A stretch of DNA of 64,000 nt, from the NCBI RefSeq assembly GCF_900198195.1, contig NZ_LT899436.1:2819001-2883000 (forward strand), in the 5' to 3' direction. This document shows, one piece after another, positions 18,125 through 28,414 of this stretch (position 1 is the stretch's first letter; the number at the start of each line of letters is the position of its first letter). The position numbers and the translations under genes were made by a program. Below the pieces are notes generated by a model, which saw only the letters and a program-made list of their open reading frames with translations, ran no database searches and was not told where the DNA came from. The stretch is from Tenacibaculum jejuense (lineage in GTDB: Bacteria > Bacteroidota > Bacteroidia > Flavobacteriales > Flavobacteriaceae).

Positions 18125-18156
18125 CTAAGGATGGTAAAACATCCTTAGTTTTTTTT
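18125..18156 (+). terminator. Intrinsic terminator 2 after the LipL32-like gene
   Basis: Stem CTAAGGATG (18125-18133) with CATCCTTAG (18140-18148), loop of 6, followed by eight T. The tandem arrangement suggests strong expression of the gene upstream. Confidence 0.85.
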
Positions 18157-18193
18157 ATTACTTACTTTTAAAGTCAATAACTAATTTTTAAAA

Positions 18194-18997
18194 ATGAGTA
18201 CTTCTGGAATTGAAGAAAACGAAATATCACAACCAGGTTGTTTAAATACTTTCTTGATACTTATCGTGCTGTTAGTTTTTATTGGCTCTTTAATGGTTTA
18301 TGCTATATTTCCTTATTTTGCTTTTTTTGAAGGCGATAATAGCAGTTCAGAAAAAATCACATTAAGTATTGTAAGCTTTTTTGCTCTGGTAATAAACCTC
18401 TTTTCTATTCAAGGAATGTCTATTATTAATGGTGGCCAAATTCCAGAAATCGAGACTTACATTAAGAAAAACTCTACAAAACCATTAGTTAGTTGGACCT
18501 ACAATCAAAAAGAATGGTTAATATTCTTCAAAGAAAGACACAAAAAAAATATCCGTAACTCTTCATTTTTTTTGGCTGGATATCTTTTGCTGTGGACTAT
18601 TATTTACTATGCCAACGAATTTAGCCCTGTAGCTTTACTCTTATTCTCACTTATTAGCATTTATATCATTCTTGTGTTTAGATTTTTTGCTTACAAAACA
18701 CAAATAAAAAGATGGCAAGATATTTTGAGTTCAACTCAAAGAAATATAGAAATTTATAAAGAAGCCATTCTTATAGATAAAACATATACTACTCCTATTT
18801 CTGGATATTATACTAGACTGCTTGATGTGCAAATAGTACATAAAAACAAACAAAGTTTTATTGAATTTACCATTAATATTTTCGCTGGTAAAAACCCGAG
18901 GCATAATATTCATACTAGAACTTTTCTAATTCCGGAAGGTAAACTAGATGAAGCTACAAGAATATGTTCTCAGTTTACTTTACACGAACGTTATTAA
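18194..18997 (+). CDS. Membrane protein of unknown function, about four spans
   Basis: 267 residues. Hydrophobic segments near 19-43, 56-75, 117-135 and 141-160 are consistent with four membrane helices; the last 100 residues look cytoplasmic. No signal peptide or known family motif was recognised. It follows the tandem terminators of the LipL32-like gene, so it must have its own promoter, and 97 bp separate it from the next operon. The start at 18194 is the first ATG of the frame. Confidence 0.65.
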   Translation: MSTSGIEENEISQPGCLNTFLILIVLLVFIGSLMVYAIFPYFAFFEGDNSSSEKITLSIVSFFALVINLFSIQGMSIINGGQIPEIETYIKKNSTKPLVSWTYNQKEWLIFFKERHKKNIRNSSFFLAGYLLLWTIIYYANEFSPVALLLFSLISIYIILVFRFFAYKTQIKRWQDILSSTQRNIEIYKEAILIDKTYTTPISGYYTRLLDVQIVHKNKQSFIEFTINIFAGKNPRHNIHTRTFLIPEGKLDEATRICSQFTLHERY

Positions 18998-19094
18998 AAT
19001 TCTTTTTCAAATATAAGCTCTTATAAAACGAATATATGTTAGCACATTAATAAAGTGAGGTGTTGCTATACTTTTACTTTATAAAAAACATAAC

Positions 19095-20216
19095 ATGTAT
19101 TCAATCAAACATTTATTAGCTTTTCTAATAGTATCTCTTGGAGTTTTAAACACCAATGCGCAAGTATATATCTCTTGGAATGAAGTTCAAACAAAACGAT
19201 TTGGTAAAGAGTCTATTTTCCTACTAATTGAAAATAATAAACCGCTAAATGGCGATTATAAAATTTCTGAAACAAGTGGAGCATACGCTGATATAAGTTT
19301 CAAAAATGGTAAAATTAATGGAACGTATACCAGTTACGATTTTGCAGGAAATAAATCTTCAGAAGCAAATTATATTGATGGAAAAATAGAAGGAAAACAA
19401 ATCTCATATTTTCAAAACGGAAAAATTCAAGAAGAAACGCAATATAAAAATGGACTCAAGCATGGTACATGGGTAACTTATAATAGAAAAGGAAAAAAGT
19501 TTCGTACAGAAAAGTATAAGAACGATAAAAAAGAAGGAAAATGGACTAGAGAAGTAAAAAATGTTCAAGATAACACTACTTCTATTATTGTAGAATACTA
19601 CAAGAACAATGAACCTACAGGACGTTGGGAAGAACGCTTAACTGATGGAAAATTGAAATGGGAAAAAGTTCACTCCTCACCTACTGATTACTTGAAAAAA
19701 AGCTATCATTTAAATGGGAAAATTGCTCAAGAATTACAAATAAAGGATCGCAGAAAAAACGGAATTACTACATATTACACTCCAGAAGGTATCTTACAAT
19801 ATAAAATTAACTATGATAATGATCATATTACTTATGAGGAAAAGTACTTTGAAAACGGAACTTTAGAGAGTAAAACCAGTTTTAAATATGGAAAAAGAAA
19901 TGGCGCTTATACTAAGTTTAATGAAGATGGAGTTAAAATACAAGAAGGTAAATATGTTGATACTTTTAAAAGTGGTATTTGGAAAACATTTGATGGAAAA
20001 AAAGGGAGACAAATTTCTGCACTAACATATAAAAATGGAAAGTTAAATGGAATTGGAAAATTCTATAATTTGAAATCAAAAACTGTTGACATGGAAGGAA
20101 ATTATGTAAGTGGAAAAAAACATGGTTTATGGAAACATTACGATGCTGCTGGTGAAATTACTAAAGAGGTAGAATTTAATAAAGGAAAACAGATATCTGA
20201 AAAAAATTATAACTAA
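19095..20216 (+). CDS. Secreted MORN-repeat (YwqK-like) protein
   Basis: A signal peptide ending near NTNAQ is followed by about ten MORN_2-type repeats of the form NGKxxGxWxxYxxxGK (e.g. YKNGLKHGTWVTYNRKGKK and YVSGKKHGLWKHYDAAGEI) that fill the protein. The family is often labelled YwqK antitoxin-like, but no toxin is recognisable here and the protein is exported, so I would not transfer that function. It heads a rightward operon of four envelope proteins. TACTTTTA upstream is a one-mismatch -7 box. Confidence 0.85.
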   Translation: MYSIKHLLAFLIVSLGVLNTNAQVYISWNEVQTKRFGKESIFLLIENNKPLNGDYKISETSGAYADISFKNGKINGTYTSYDFAGNKSSEANYIDGKIEGKQISYFQNGKIQEETQYKNGLKHGTWVTYNRKGKKFRTEKYKNDKKEGKWTREVKNVQDNTTSIIVEYYKNNEPTGRWEERLTDGKLKWEKVHSSPTDYLKKSYHLNGKIAQELQIKDRRKNGITTYYTPEGILQYKINYDNDHITYEEKYFENGTLESKTSFKYGKRNGAYTKFNEDGVKIQEGKYVDTFKSGIWKTFDGKKGRQISALTYKNGKLNGIGKFYNLKSKTVDMEGNYVSGKKHGLWKHYDAAGEITKEVEFNKGKQISEKNYN

Positions 20217-20225
20217 TAATTCACT

Positions 20226-20984
20226 ATGAAGTATATTTTCTACGCCTGTGTAATCCTACTTTCTTGGACATTACAAGCACAAAAACAGTCAATGTTAGAT
20301 AAATTAAATGACCTTCAATTAAAACGTTTAGAAAATCTAAGAAACTGGACAAAAAAAGATTCTTTAAATACTTTAATTTCTAAAACTATTGCAAGTGATG
20401 ATGCTAAGCTTTTTGTGAATACAGATACAACACAGTATTATCTTGTTGAAAATAAGCTAAGAGATGCAAAAAAAGGAATTCGATTGGCTTATGCATTTAT
20501 CAATAATATCATTATTAACACAAATGAAGATATTAGAGTATTTTCTACCGATGTTTTAGATAATGGTTCGTTCCATGAATATTTGAATTACATTCAATTT
20601 AAAACCAAAAATCAAACATGGAAAGTCATAAATTTAGACAAAAGTCAACAAGATAAAAGTGTAGGTTTTTACAAAGTAGATAAAATTAACAATTACTATA
20701 TTTTATTAGGTTATGGTACTTATGGAAGTGGAAAACAACATTTCGTTATTCGTGTATTTGAAAAGAAAAATGATGATTTGATAGAAAATATAGAAGCATA
20801 CCCAAATAAAGAACTATTTTTTATCGAATGTAATCGTAGTCAAAATATCGATTTAAATTTTAATCCAGATACCAAAGAATTGTCTTTTAAACAGTTTAAA
20901 ATGGATGATGATACAGGATTTTATACTCGTAAATTTGACCTAAAGAAATTTAAATTTATAAATGGTAAGTTTACTCAAGAGTAA
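20226..20984 (+). CDS. Secreted protein of unknown function
   Basis: 252 residues with a signal peptide (MKYIFYACVILLSWTLQAQ). The remainder is charged and mixed alpha/beta, with no motif I recognise. It begins 9 bp after the MORN protein and its end overlaps the next gene by 23 bp, so it is the second gene of a tight operon. Cytosolic location is unlikely. Confidence 0.7.
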   Translation: MKYIFYACVILLSWTLQAQKQSMLDKLNDLQLKRLENLRNWTKKDSLNTLISKTIASDDAKLFVNTDTTQYYLVENKLRDAKKGIRLAYAFINNIIINTNEDIRVFSTDVLDNGSFHEYLNYIQFKTKNQTWKVINLDKSQQDKSVGFYKVDKINNYYILLGYGTYGSGKQHFVIRVFEKKNDDLIENIEAYPNKELFFIECNRSQNIDLNFNPDTKELSFKQFKMDDDTGFYTRKFDLKKFKFINGKFTQE

Positions 20985-22233
20985 TATTAAAAACTTATTT
21001 CAAGTTTGTGTAACTTTAATGGTAGTTACTCAAGGTTTTTCACAACAAAAAACAATAAAAAAAGTACATAATGTTATTGAGTTCTTTAATGCTTTAAACA
21101 ATAATACTGAAATTGTTTTTGAAACTGATATTTTAAATCTAACCTTAGATACAATCAAAACGAAAGTTCCATTATTAAATCGTAAAAAGACAACAAAAAA
21201 ACCGTCTTACTACATTGACGACAATGGAGTAGTTTTAGAAGGCTATTCAAATTTAACTTTACATAGCAACAACGGTACAAATATTATCTCTTTTGAAGAA
21301 CACGAAGATATTTTGTCTTTTAAAAATTGTGATAATTTAAACTTTAATAATCTTTCCATTTATCATATGGATGAAACATGTAATGGTTATGTACTACTTT
21401 TAGAGACTTGTAAAAATGTAGTTATAGAAAACACAAACCTAAATGGTAGTGGAGCTATTGGAGCTTATTTAATTGACTCAGAAAATGTAAACTTTCTTAA
21501 TACAAACCTATTCCGGAATGCTTTTCATGCAGTATCAGCTGTAAACTCAAAAGACATTAATTTTAATGAATGTAGCTTTTATGGAAACAATACAGTTTTT
21601 ACAGAATATCCTCTTATTTACACTCAATTTAGTGAGCTAAATTTTAACTCCTGTGAGTTTTATGATAACGAGAGTGAGAAATTATACAATTCTAATGATA
21701 CGATTGAAGATTTTTACAATCTTTTAGAACATGAAGAGTATCGTAATTATTACAACTCAACAACAATTGGTTTTAATCTTGATATTACTCAATTTTCTCC
21801 AAAATTTAATGACTGTTCCTTTGAAGGTGAAAATACATTTGAAAAACCTGGAAAAAAACAAAAATATAAAGAAGAAATTATAGATCTTAACTTGATTTAT
21901 GCAGAATATTTTGTCAATTATTTAGTATTAATATTGAATGACGGACCAACTATTTATTATAGGTCTGATAAACCTGCCAAAGAATTTGAAAGTTTACTTT
22001 CAAAGCAAATAAAGGTTAACCATGTAAATGTAGATAAAGAAGAATTTTTAACTCATTTTTACGATTTACAATACGATATTGATTATTCTCTTACAGAACT
22101 TCAAATGATAAATCCTAGTAAATTTTATTTCAGTATTTCAGAAAAAGAAGAGGATAAAAAAGTAAAGAAATTACAATGGGAATTTACTTTCAACAATTCA
22201 AAAAAAGTTTCATCAATAAAAAAGATTCAATAA
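20962..22233 (+). CDS. Secreted right-handed beta-helix protein
   Basis: The signal peptide ends near GFSQQ. Residues ~45-270 show short repeating strands rich in Asn (NLTLHSNNGTNIISFEEHED, NCDNLNFNNLSIYHMDE, NTNLFRNAFHAVSAVNSKDI), the pattern of parallel beta-helix (pectate-lyase-like) proteins. The last 100 residues are a separate, more charged domain. No catalytic residues can be assigned. The start overlaps the preceding gene by 23 bp; this ATG is the one that gives the signal peptide. Third gene of the operon. Confidence 0.75.
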   Translation: MVSLLKSNIKNLFQVCVTLMVVTQGFSQQKTIKKVHNVIEFFNALNNNTEIVFETDILNLTLDTIKTKVPLLNRKKTTKKPSYYIDDNGVVLEGYSNLTLHSNNGTNIISFEEHEDILSFKNCDNLNFNNLSIYHMDETCNGYVLLLETCKNVVIENTNLNGSGAIGAYLIDSENVNFLNTNLFRNAFHAVSAVNSKDINFNECSFYGNNTVFTEYPLIYTQFSELNFNSCEFYDNESEKLYNSNDTIEDFYNLLEHEEYRNYYNSTTIGFNLDITQFSPKFNDCSFEGENTFEKPGKKQKYKEEIIDLNLIYAEYFVNYLVLILNDGPTIYYRSDKPAKEFESLLSKQIKVNHVNVDKEEFLTHFYDLQYDIDYSLTELQMINPSKFYFSISEKEEDKKVKKLQWEFTFNNSKKVSSIKKIQ

Positions 22234-23060
22234 TGAGATTACCACTATTATTACTTGTTTTAATAATTATCAACTGTAAAAAACAGGAGCAAAAAGGTTT
22301 CGTTTTCAAAATATCTAATGAAGCTATAGAAGCTTACCAAAACTTAAATCGAACCAAACTTTCTAAAGATTTATGGAATAAATACGGATTCTTTAATATT
22401 GAAAGTTTTAATCCCAATTTTAACTACTATATCAGCCATAAAAATGACTCCTTAAAAATTATTGAACGTCTTTATGATACTGAAAACACAACATGGCTTT
22501 GCCTAGTGAATAAAAATAATTTTTATTTAGATGATCTTCAAGTAGCCTATGATAATGCCGAAGGTTTTTTATCTGTTACATCTGAACTGATAGAAGATAA
22601 AGTAATTGTAAAAACTTGGAACGATTTTTCTGATGTAAAAGAAACTATTGATACTATTCAAATTACGACTGATGCTTTTCTAAATCAAAAAAAGGAAAAG
22701 TTGGCTATTGGAAATTGGAAGAACGAAACTTCAAACTTAAACTTTAAATTATTTATTGAAAATCATCAATTAAAATATACATTTACTTCTCCTAAAAGAT
22801 CATTAAGTGGAACTGCAAAAATCACTGAAAACAATATGATTATTTTTGATGACTTTGAATGGAGTGAATATGCTGGAGGAGCTATAGATGAAGAAGGTAT
22901 CGAGAAAAAAGAGACATTACCTTTACCCACACAAATTGGTACAACTATAAATTTTGAAAGTAATGAGTTTGTGATTCAGAATTATGGAAATGCCATGAAT
23001 TATTACACTAAAATAGAAGAAGCGGACGAAAAGTATGTGATCTTTAAAAGATTACAATAA
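22233..23060 (+). CDS. Lipoprotein of unknown function
   Basis: The ATG shares its first base with the preceding stop codon (TAATG), and the product starts MRLPLLLLVLIIINCKKQEQ with a lipobox cysteine at residue 15. A longer reading from 22176 would bury this lipoprotein signal inside the protein and is not preferred. The mature part (about 260 residues) is mixed alpha/beta without a known motif. Last gene of the rightward operon; it converges with the CHAP gene with only 5 bp between the stop codons and no visible terminator. Confidence 0.75.
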   Translation: MRLPLLLLVLIIINCKKQEQKGFVFKISNEAIEAYQNLNRTKLSKDLWNKYGFFNIESFNPNFNYYISHKNDSLKIIERLYDTENTTWLCLVNKNNFYLDDLQVAYDNAEGFLSVTSELIEDKVIVKTWNDFSDVKETIDTIQITTDAFLNQKKEKLAIGNWKNETSNLNFKLFIENHQLKYTFTSPKRSLSGTAKITENNMIIFDDFEWSEYAGGAIDEEGIEKKETLPLPTQIGTTINFESNEFVIQNYGNAMNYYTKIEEADEKYVIFKRLQ

Positions 23061-23065
23061 CTCAA

Positions 23066-23647
23066 TTACTTTCTTAACCAACCTAGAATTCTATCATTAT
23101 TTATTTTCCAAGTATTATTTGACTTGGTTAAAACCATTTTTTCTCTTGAAGGTGAAAATGGTCCTGGATTTTGTTGGATAATTTCAATCGCGTCTTTACT
23201 TACTTTTGAAACTATAGCTACATGACCATATCTATTTAATAATGTTCCTTTAAAAACTAATAAATCTCCTTCTTGAGGCTTTGTTTGACTTGGGTTTTTA
23301 TATTGATATAAGTTTCTACGCGAATTTAATTTACCATCGGAAACATTGGCATCAAAAAAACTCTTTGCATGACCATAAGAATCTGGCATTTGATGTTGGT
23401 AATGTTGATAATAATAACGTTTTACAAACTCTACACATTGGTATTTTAGTCCCAGATTGTAACCATCTTTTGTATTTCTTTCGGTAACATTATCTACACC
23501 TCCATTGTAGTAAACATATACATTATTAATGCTATCTATCTTTTCTCCAACCTCGTATTTAGTATTAAAATTAATCTTTTTAATTCCTTTCGATCCTAAA
23601 AAAACAACAACTAAAATTGCAAAACCAATACCTATCTTTTTCTTCAT
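23066..23647 (-). CDS. CHAP-domain amidase/peptidase, membrane-anchored or secreted
   Basis: 193 residues with an N-terminal hydrophobic segment (6-19). The CHAP (NlpC/P60-like) catalytic pair is visible: C71 in YQCVEFVKR and H142 in NRYGHVAIV, with a polar third residue candidate in IIQQNPGPF. Such enzymes cut peptidoglycan peptides or glutathionylspermidine. Position at the end of a leftward series of envelope proteins suggests a wall-related role, but the substrate is unknown. It starts 4 bp after the stop codon of the gene upstream. Confidence 0.85.
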   Translation of the reverse strand: MKKKIGIGFAILVVVFLGSKGIKKINFNTKYEVGEKIDSINNVYVYYNGGVDNVTERNTKDGYNLGLKYQCVEFVKRYYYQHYQHQMPDSYGHAKSFFDANVSDGKLNSRRNLYQYKNPSQTKPQEGDLLVFKGTLLNRYGHVAIVSKVSKDAIEIIQQNPGPFSPSREKMVLTKSNNTWKINNDRILGWLRK

Positions 23648-23651
23648 ACTG

Positions 23652-24380
23652 TTATATTCCTGCCTGTAAAATTTCAGACAATTGATACATTTCTAAAACA
23701 CTCATGATTTCTGCATTTTCAACTACAAAAATATCTTCACATAGCAACTCATCATCTGTATCACCTTTTAATACAGCGTAGGAATGGAGATTTAAAAAAG
23801 TTTTATAATCTTCTTCATTTAAGTTTTTATCACAAACAAATATCAGTCCTCTTCTAGGAATAGACACAAACAGCTCTTTACTATTTAACTTTTCATGAGC
23901 TGATAACATGTGTTTTTTACTCATAATTAATTCTGAACTAAAGAAGGTAATCGGAGCTGATAAAATTGAAAAATCTAAATTCATATCAACAGGATTCCAA
24001 TAATCAAAATTAATATCTAGTGCTTGAATATTCTTCTCTGCATGTTCTACCAAAAACCTAAGGAAAAGTTCTTCATCATCTGGTTTTACTTGAAAAAGCT
24101 CTCCCCCATTACTCTCATCTAAATTCTTGTAATTAAAAGAAGCCAATCCAATTACAATTCGATTAAAGACATTCTCTCTATTGTGAAAAATGGATGTCAT
24201 TTGATTTTCTAACTCAATTGCAGTAGTCTTTTCTGTAACTAATACAGGAAGTATCAAATCTAAATCATAAAAATGTTTTTCTTTCTCTTCTACTCTATTC
24301 TCTTTTACAGCTTGTGGTTTTTTAATAGTATTTATAGGTTCTTTAGGCCCCAGTCCTAAAATTCTTCTTATAAAATTCAT
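23652..24380 (-). CDS. Conserved cytoplasmic protein, unknown function
   Basis: 242 residues, no signal peptide or membrane span. A charged N-terminal tail (1-35) precedes an alpha/beta domain containing the segment ELFVSIPRRGLIFVCDKN. It may be distantly related to DUF1444/YtpQ-like or SseB-like domains, but I cannot support either. It lies immediately before the CHAP gene and probably shares its transcript. Confidence 0.6.
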   Translation of the reverse strand: MNFIRRILGLGPKEPINTIKKPQAVKENRVEEKEKHFYDLDLILPVLVTEKTTAIELENQMTSIFHNRENVFNRIVIGLASFNYKNLDESNGGELFQVKPDDEELFLRFLVEHAEKNIQALDINFDYWNPVDMNLDFSILSAPITFFSSELIMSKKHMLSAHEKLNSKELFVSIPRRGLIFVCDKNLNEEDYKTFLNLHSYAVLKGDTDDELLCEDIFVVENAEIMSVLEMYQLSEILQAGI

Positions 24381-24493
24381 TTGTTTGTCTTAACCTTTAC
24401 TTATTAGTAATTTAACCCGAAAGTAAAACAATTTATAATGAACTACTATTAAGAATAAATATCTGCTATAAATTAGATCATATTTGTAATGAT

Positions 24494-26821
24494 TTAATTC
24501 GCATCATATTGCCTAAAATAACTGCATTTACTTCTTATAAAATCATAGAATTTTGTGTTTTTATACTTTGTTTTCAAAGCTTCAAATCCTGAGTTTTCAA
24601 ATTTAGTAAACTCATCACCTTCGTAACCAGAATAGTCTGAATCCCAACCATTGTTATAATATTCATTTAATTCGCACTTCGCAATCATGTAAGAACATCG
24701 TGCATTTAATTCATTATCGGTTGACATTGCAATGGTTTTCTGATAATAGTATTTTGCTTTCTTAGCTAAACCATTATACGTATTTCTGTAACCTCCATAA
24801 GGAAAACTGTATGTTTTCTTCTTTACTATTACATCGTTAATATCTGATCGTTTCGATCCTAAATCATAATTGTAATGACGATCTTTTCCGTAGTAAGTAT
24901 ATGCTCTATAATATCCTGTATTAGAAGCATTATAAAAATAATTCCCTAGTAAATAGTATGCTAATTTTTTCTTCCACTGCTTTGTATTTGCATCTTGTGT
25001 CATACGCTCTAAAGTTTGTAGATTGTCTAATAAATCATATAAATTCATCTTTTTATTTAAAAAAGAGTAAGCGCTTGCTTTGTATACTTCATCTTCCATA
25101 ACCGTATTAGCCTTACAATTAAAACATTCAATCGTATTATTACTGAAAATAGCAGCTGGTATATTTTTGTTTTCAGAAGGTGTGAAATAAGGTTTAGCTA
25201 TATTGAAATCTCCACTTCTAAAATACATTAAACCTTTTGCTTCTTCTGCTATAGCAATTAACGATTGAAAACGTTTATCTTCTACACTTACTAACAATGA
25301 CTTTTCAAAATCATTTTTATCTTCTTTTTTAATAAATTGAATGATATCATCTACTAAATCGTGAGAACTAATTTCTTTTAAATCTTCTAAATAATTATGA
25401 ATTAAATAAGATTGAGCTAGTTTATTTTCTTTTAAATATAAATGACTCACTTGCTCTAAAATAATCCCTCTCAAATTGCATGAAAATTTAGCTTGATTCT
25501 CTTCAATATCACAAGGACCTAACATGATAATTCCTTTTTCATTTTTACCTAGAAACTTTGATAACCAAAGTTCATTTTCTTTGTTTATCGTGGTCCAAGA
25601 AAACACTTCAAATACTTTCGCTAAACTTTCTTTTTGCTCTTGAAACTTTTTAGAATTAATTAAGCTTAACTTTTTTTCTGCCGTTTTAAAATCTTGATTT
25701 AAAAACGATATATAAGCATCTGTTAATTTCCAAAACTCGAGATTAACTGGAGTTCCTTCTAATTTTCTGTCAACATAACTTTGTAATGCAATAAGTTCAT
25801 CAGCCACCCTTTCTTCTACTTGAAAAATAGATCTCCTATAATTTATATCTAAAATTGCTCGTTCTAAATTATTAATTATTCGAATAGCTAATAATTCTTG
25901 TTTATCTTCTGCAATACCTAAATCTGTAATCTCTTCAAGGTCTTGCATAGTATCTGAAAACTTTCGAATTGCAGTAATAAAAATTTGATTTGCCTTTTCT
26001 TCTTTAGTTGTTAAAAACGATTTTCCTTCAGCTTTCTTATAGGTGCAAAATTTATAACTAACAAAAGCCGATTTCTTTTTATCGATACTTTTATCGAATA
26101 CTTTTAAAAATAAATATGCTGCTTTTTCATAATTCTTCAATTTGTAATAACATCCTGCTATTTGATCTAATATATAGTAATAAACTTCATTCTTAGCTAC
26201 ATTAGATTTTACTTCATTATTATAGAATTCAATAGCAGTTTGAAATTGATAATTGTAGCGATACAAACGAATTAATTGGTATGCATAGCGTAATTTTAAA
26301 CTCGCGTTATTCTCCTTACTATATAGTGATAACCCTTTATTAATTAAGTCTGGAGCGTTGTGTTTCCTCTTTTTAATTAAAGCTTCATAATCCCAGTAAT
26401 ATCCTTCATTACTAACTGTTATTTTCTCACAAGATTTTGCAAAGTTTATATATGTTTTAGCAGCTTTCTCTTTTGCTGTTTTTCCTTGTATAGTGATTAC
26501 TTTTTTTTCTTTTCCGTAAAGAATTTTTACAAGTTGATCTTTAGTGTATTTTTTGTTGAAAAAAGAATACCATTCGTGAACATTTTTTGAGTCAACTAAA
26601 GATTGTTTTTCATAAAACGGATTCACATCTGTTCTCAAAAATGGATAAAATGCCTTTTGAGATATATTCTCTTGATTGAACAAATTATAATAAAAAGAAT
26701 CAGCATCGTAATACCAACCTCCACAAAAATAGTTTGGTGCGTCGTCTGCAAATACTTTAGGCGTTGTTACTATTATTAACAATAGCCCAACTACAAACTT
26801 TCTCTTTAGTATTTTATTCAT
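24494..26821 (-). CDS. Large secreted TPR-like protein, unknown function
   Basis: 775 residues with a signal peptide (KFVVGLLLIIVTTPKVFADD). The rest is helical, with several stretches of TPR character (e.g. AAYLFLKVFDKSIDKKKSAF and LKLRYAYQLIRLYRYNYQFQ) and a Tyr-rich C-terminal third. The start FCGGWYYDADSFYYNLF after the signal is distinctive, but I do not know the family. It overlaps the upstream lipoprotein gene by one base, so the two are translationally coupled and may act together in the periplasm or outer membrane. Confidence 0.75.
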   Translation of the reverse strand: MNKILKRKFVVGLLLIIVTTPKVFADDAPNYFCGGWYYDADSFYYNLFNQENISQKAFYPFLRTDVNPFYEKQSLVDSKNVHEWYSFFNKKYTKDQLVKILYGKEKKVITIQGKTAKEKAAKTYINFAKSCEKITVSNEGYYWDYEALIKKRKHNAPDLINKGLSLYSKENNASLKLRYAYQLIRLYRYNYQFQTAIEFYNNEVKSNVAKNEVYYYILDQIAGCYYKLKNYEKAAYLFLKVFDKSIDKKKSAFVSYKFCTYKKAEGKSFLTTKEEKANQIFITAIRKFSDTMQDLEEITDLGIAEDKQELLAIRIINNLERAILDINYRRSIFQVEERVADELIALQSYVDRKLEGTPVNLEFWKLTDAYISFLNQDFKTAEKKLSLINSKKFQEQKESLAKVFEVFSWTTINKENELWLSKFLGKNEKGIIMLGPCDIEENQAKFSCNLRGIILEQVSHLYLKENKLAQSYLIHNYLEDLKEISSHDLVDDIIQFIKKEDKNDFEKSLLVSVEDKRFQSLIAIAEEAKGLMYFRSGDFNIAKPYFTPSENKNIPAAIFSNNTIECFNCKANTVMEDEVYKASAYSFLNKKMNLYDLLDNLQTLERMTQDANTKQWKKKLAYYLLGNYFYNASNTGYYRAYTYYGKDRHYNYDLGSKRSDINDVIVKKKTYSFPYGGYRNTYNGLAKKAKYYYQKTIAMSTDNELNARCSYMIAKCELNEYYNNGWDSDYSGYEGDEFTKFENSGFEALKTKYKNTKFYDFIRSKCSYFRQYDAN

Positions 26822-27807
26822 TATAATTTGGTGATTAATTCTTTAAAATTTAGTTCTTTAATTTCTGTTTCGTCTAAATGATACAAAATTGTATTTCTAA
26901 TATTTAAATTACTTTTTTTTACAATTTCGCTAGATTTCACAATCTCTTCAATACTCGTTTTTTCTAACTTTAACACAAAATCTTTATATAAATATTGTCC
27001 CCTGTAAAGTTTCTTTTTAAGTACTAAATACTGATGATTTCCTATATTTTTAAAATGTTCAGTATCATTCTTAAAATCTTTTTCAATAACTCTATTTATG
27101 AGTCTAATATTGTGTTCTTTATTTTTAATTACAACTTGAGAGAATAATGGTAAGGCTAAATCTAACTCTAGCGGGTAGTTCGTATGGTTTTTAATATACT
27201 GAGAAACTATTTTACTATTTAAAATAGAATTATGGTTAAAATCACTTAAATCTCCTACGTTATAAAGCATTAAAGCACCAAAATCTACAGGTGGAATACC
27301 AGTTTCTTTTTGATATTTTATTTGATGTAAACGTATTGTTGTACTTACTTGAATCTTTTTTTTTAATAATTTTAAAAACTGAAAATATGCTTCTTTAGTA
27401 GTTTTGGTCCAGTCGCAATCAATTTGAATTTCAATCGCTTTTTTATTAAAATATTTCTGGTGAATTTGTTGAACTAAATTTTCAACTTTATCAACTAAAC
27501 TGTTAATTCCATATGAATTTCCTTTAAAAACAGAATTGCTTATAAATACTACTGGAACAACTTCTATTTCATTAAAAAAAGTATCTATATCTTGAATCAC
27601 ACTTACAGGTTGATTGATTCCTTCTGATACAACCACATCAAAATAATGAATAAAGGTCTTTTCTGCTTTTGTAGTTTTGAGAGCTTCTTTTTCTACAACA
27701 GAAATCTTTGCATTCGATTTCCAATGATAAAACTGTATTTTTTTATCTTCTTTTTTACAAGCACATACTAATAGTAAAATATATAGACTACTAAGTATTT
27801 TCTTCAT
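26821..27807 (-). CDS. Lipoprotein, possible TIM-barrel glycosidase-like domain
   Basis: The lipobox CACKK follows a short signal (MKKILSSLYILLLV). The middle contains AIEIQIDCDWTKTTKEAYFQ, STTIRLHQIKY and GALMLYNVGD, a strand order and acidic placement resembling barrel-type glycoside-hydrolase-like proteins such as DUF3142. This is a weak, pattern-based suggestion. It is coupled by a 1-bp overlap to the TPR-like protein. A TATCTTTC box (27836-27843, minus strand) is a possible -7 element. Confidence 0.65.
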   Translation of the reverse strand: MKKILSSLYILLLVCACKKEDKKIQFYHWKSNAKISVVEKEALKTTKAEKTFIHYFDVVVSEGINQPVSVIQDIDTFFNEIEVVPVVFISNSVFKGNSYGINSLVDKVENLVQQIHQKYFNKKAIEIQIDCDWTKTTKEAYFQFLKLLKKKIQVSTTIRLHQIKYQKETGIPPVDFGALMLYNVGDLSDFNHNSILNSKIVSQYIKNHTNYPLELDLALPLFSQVVIKNKEHNIRLINRVIEKDFKNDTEHFKNIGNHQYLVLKKKLYRGQYLYKDFVLKLEKTSIEEIVKSSEIVKKSNLNIRNTILYHLDETEIKELNFKELITKL

Positions 27808-27988
27808 CTTTAATTTCTTTTTGCTTTACAAATGCGAAAGATAAAATTTATCAGCTATAAACTTACTAATCTTTAACATACATTTTTTTGTGTTCTTTAT
27901 CTCATTTTTGAAAATTCAAGAGTTAATTCTTAAATTCCTTTATTACAAAAACAATAACCAACCTATGTTTACAACCTTAAGTGCAACT

Positions 27989-28414
27989 CTATTTTAAAAC
28001 TATACCTCTACCCCCATATAAATGCATGGCTAAAGCACTAAATTCATCTTGTACAATCTCTTTTTTTATTCCATAACGATTAGAAATTTCTTTCAATTCT
28101 TTTTTTATGGTTGCGTTTTTACTCATTGCTATTATAGCCATAATTATAACTGAAATTCCTAAAATTACAACTATGGTAAGTTCTATGGCCTTAATACTTT
28201 CATAAGTTTGATAATCGTAACTTTTTCCTGCTATAAATACATTATGTATTAAAATAAATACAGCAAATAATGCAAATGGAATTTTCACATATGTTTCTAT
28301 AGATGTTGAATCGCTGTAGAGCTTTAATGATTTTTGAATTTTCTCCTTAGGAACTTTTTCTACTATTTCAAATTTTACTTCTTCATTTTCGTTTACTGTC
28401 ACACTATTTTCCAT
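27989..28414 (-). CDS. Small membrane protein, two spans
   Basis: 141 residues with two hydrophobic segments (about 43-64 and 76-100) between charged ends. No family recognised. It has 181 bp of empty sequence downstream and 218 bp upstream, so it is probably a single transcription unit. Confidence 0.6.
   Translation of the reverse strand: MENSVTVNENEEVKFEIVEKVPKEKIQKSLKLYSDSTSIETYVKIPFALFAVFILIHNVFIAGKSYDYQTYESIKAIELTIVVILGISVIIMAIIAMSKNATIKKELKEISNRYGIKKEIVQDEFSALAMHLYGGRGIVLK

Noticed and set aside
19095..20216. Toxin-antitoxin module based on the YwqK-like name
   Set aside because: The protein has a signal peptide and no adjacent gene looks like a toxin; the label comes from repeat similarity only.
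22176..22232. Longer N-terminus for the lipoprotein at 22233
   Set aside because: It would bury the lipobox signal and overlap the preceding gene by 58 bp; the TAATG overlap is the usual operon arrangement.
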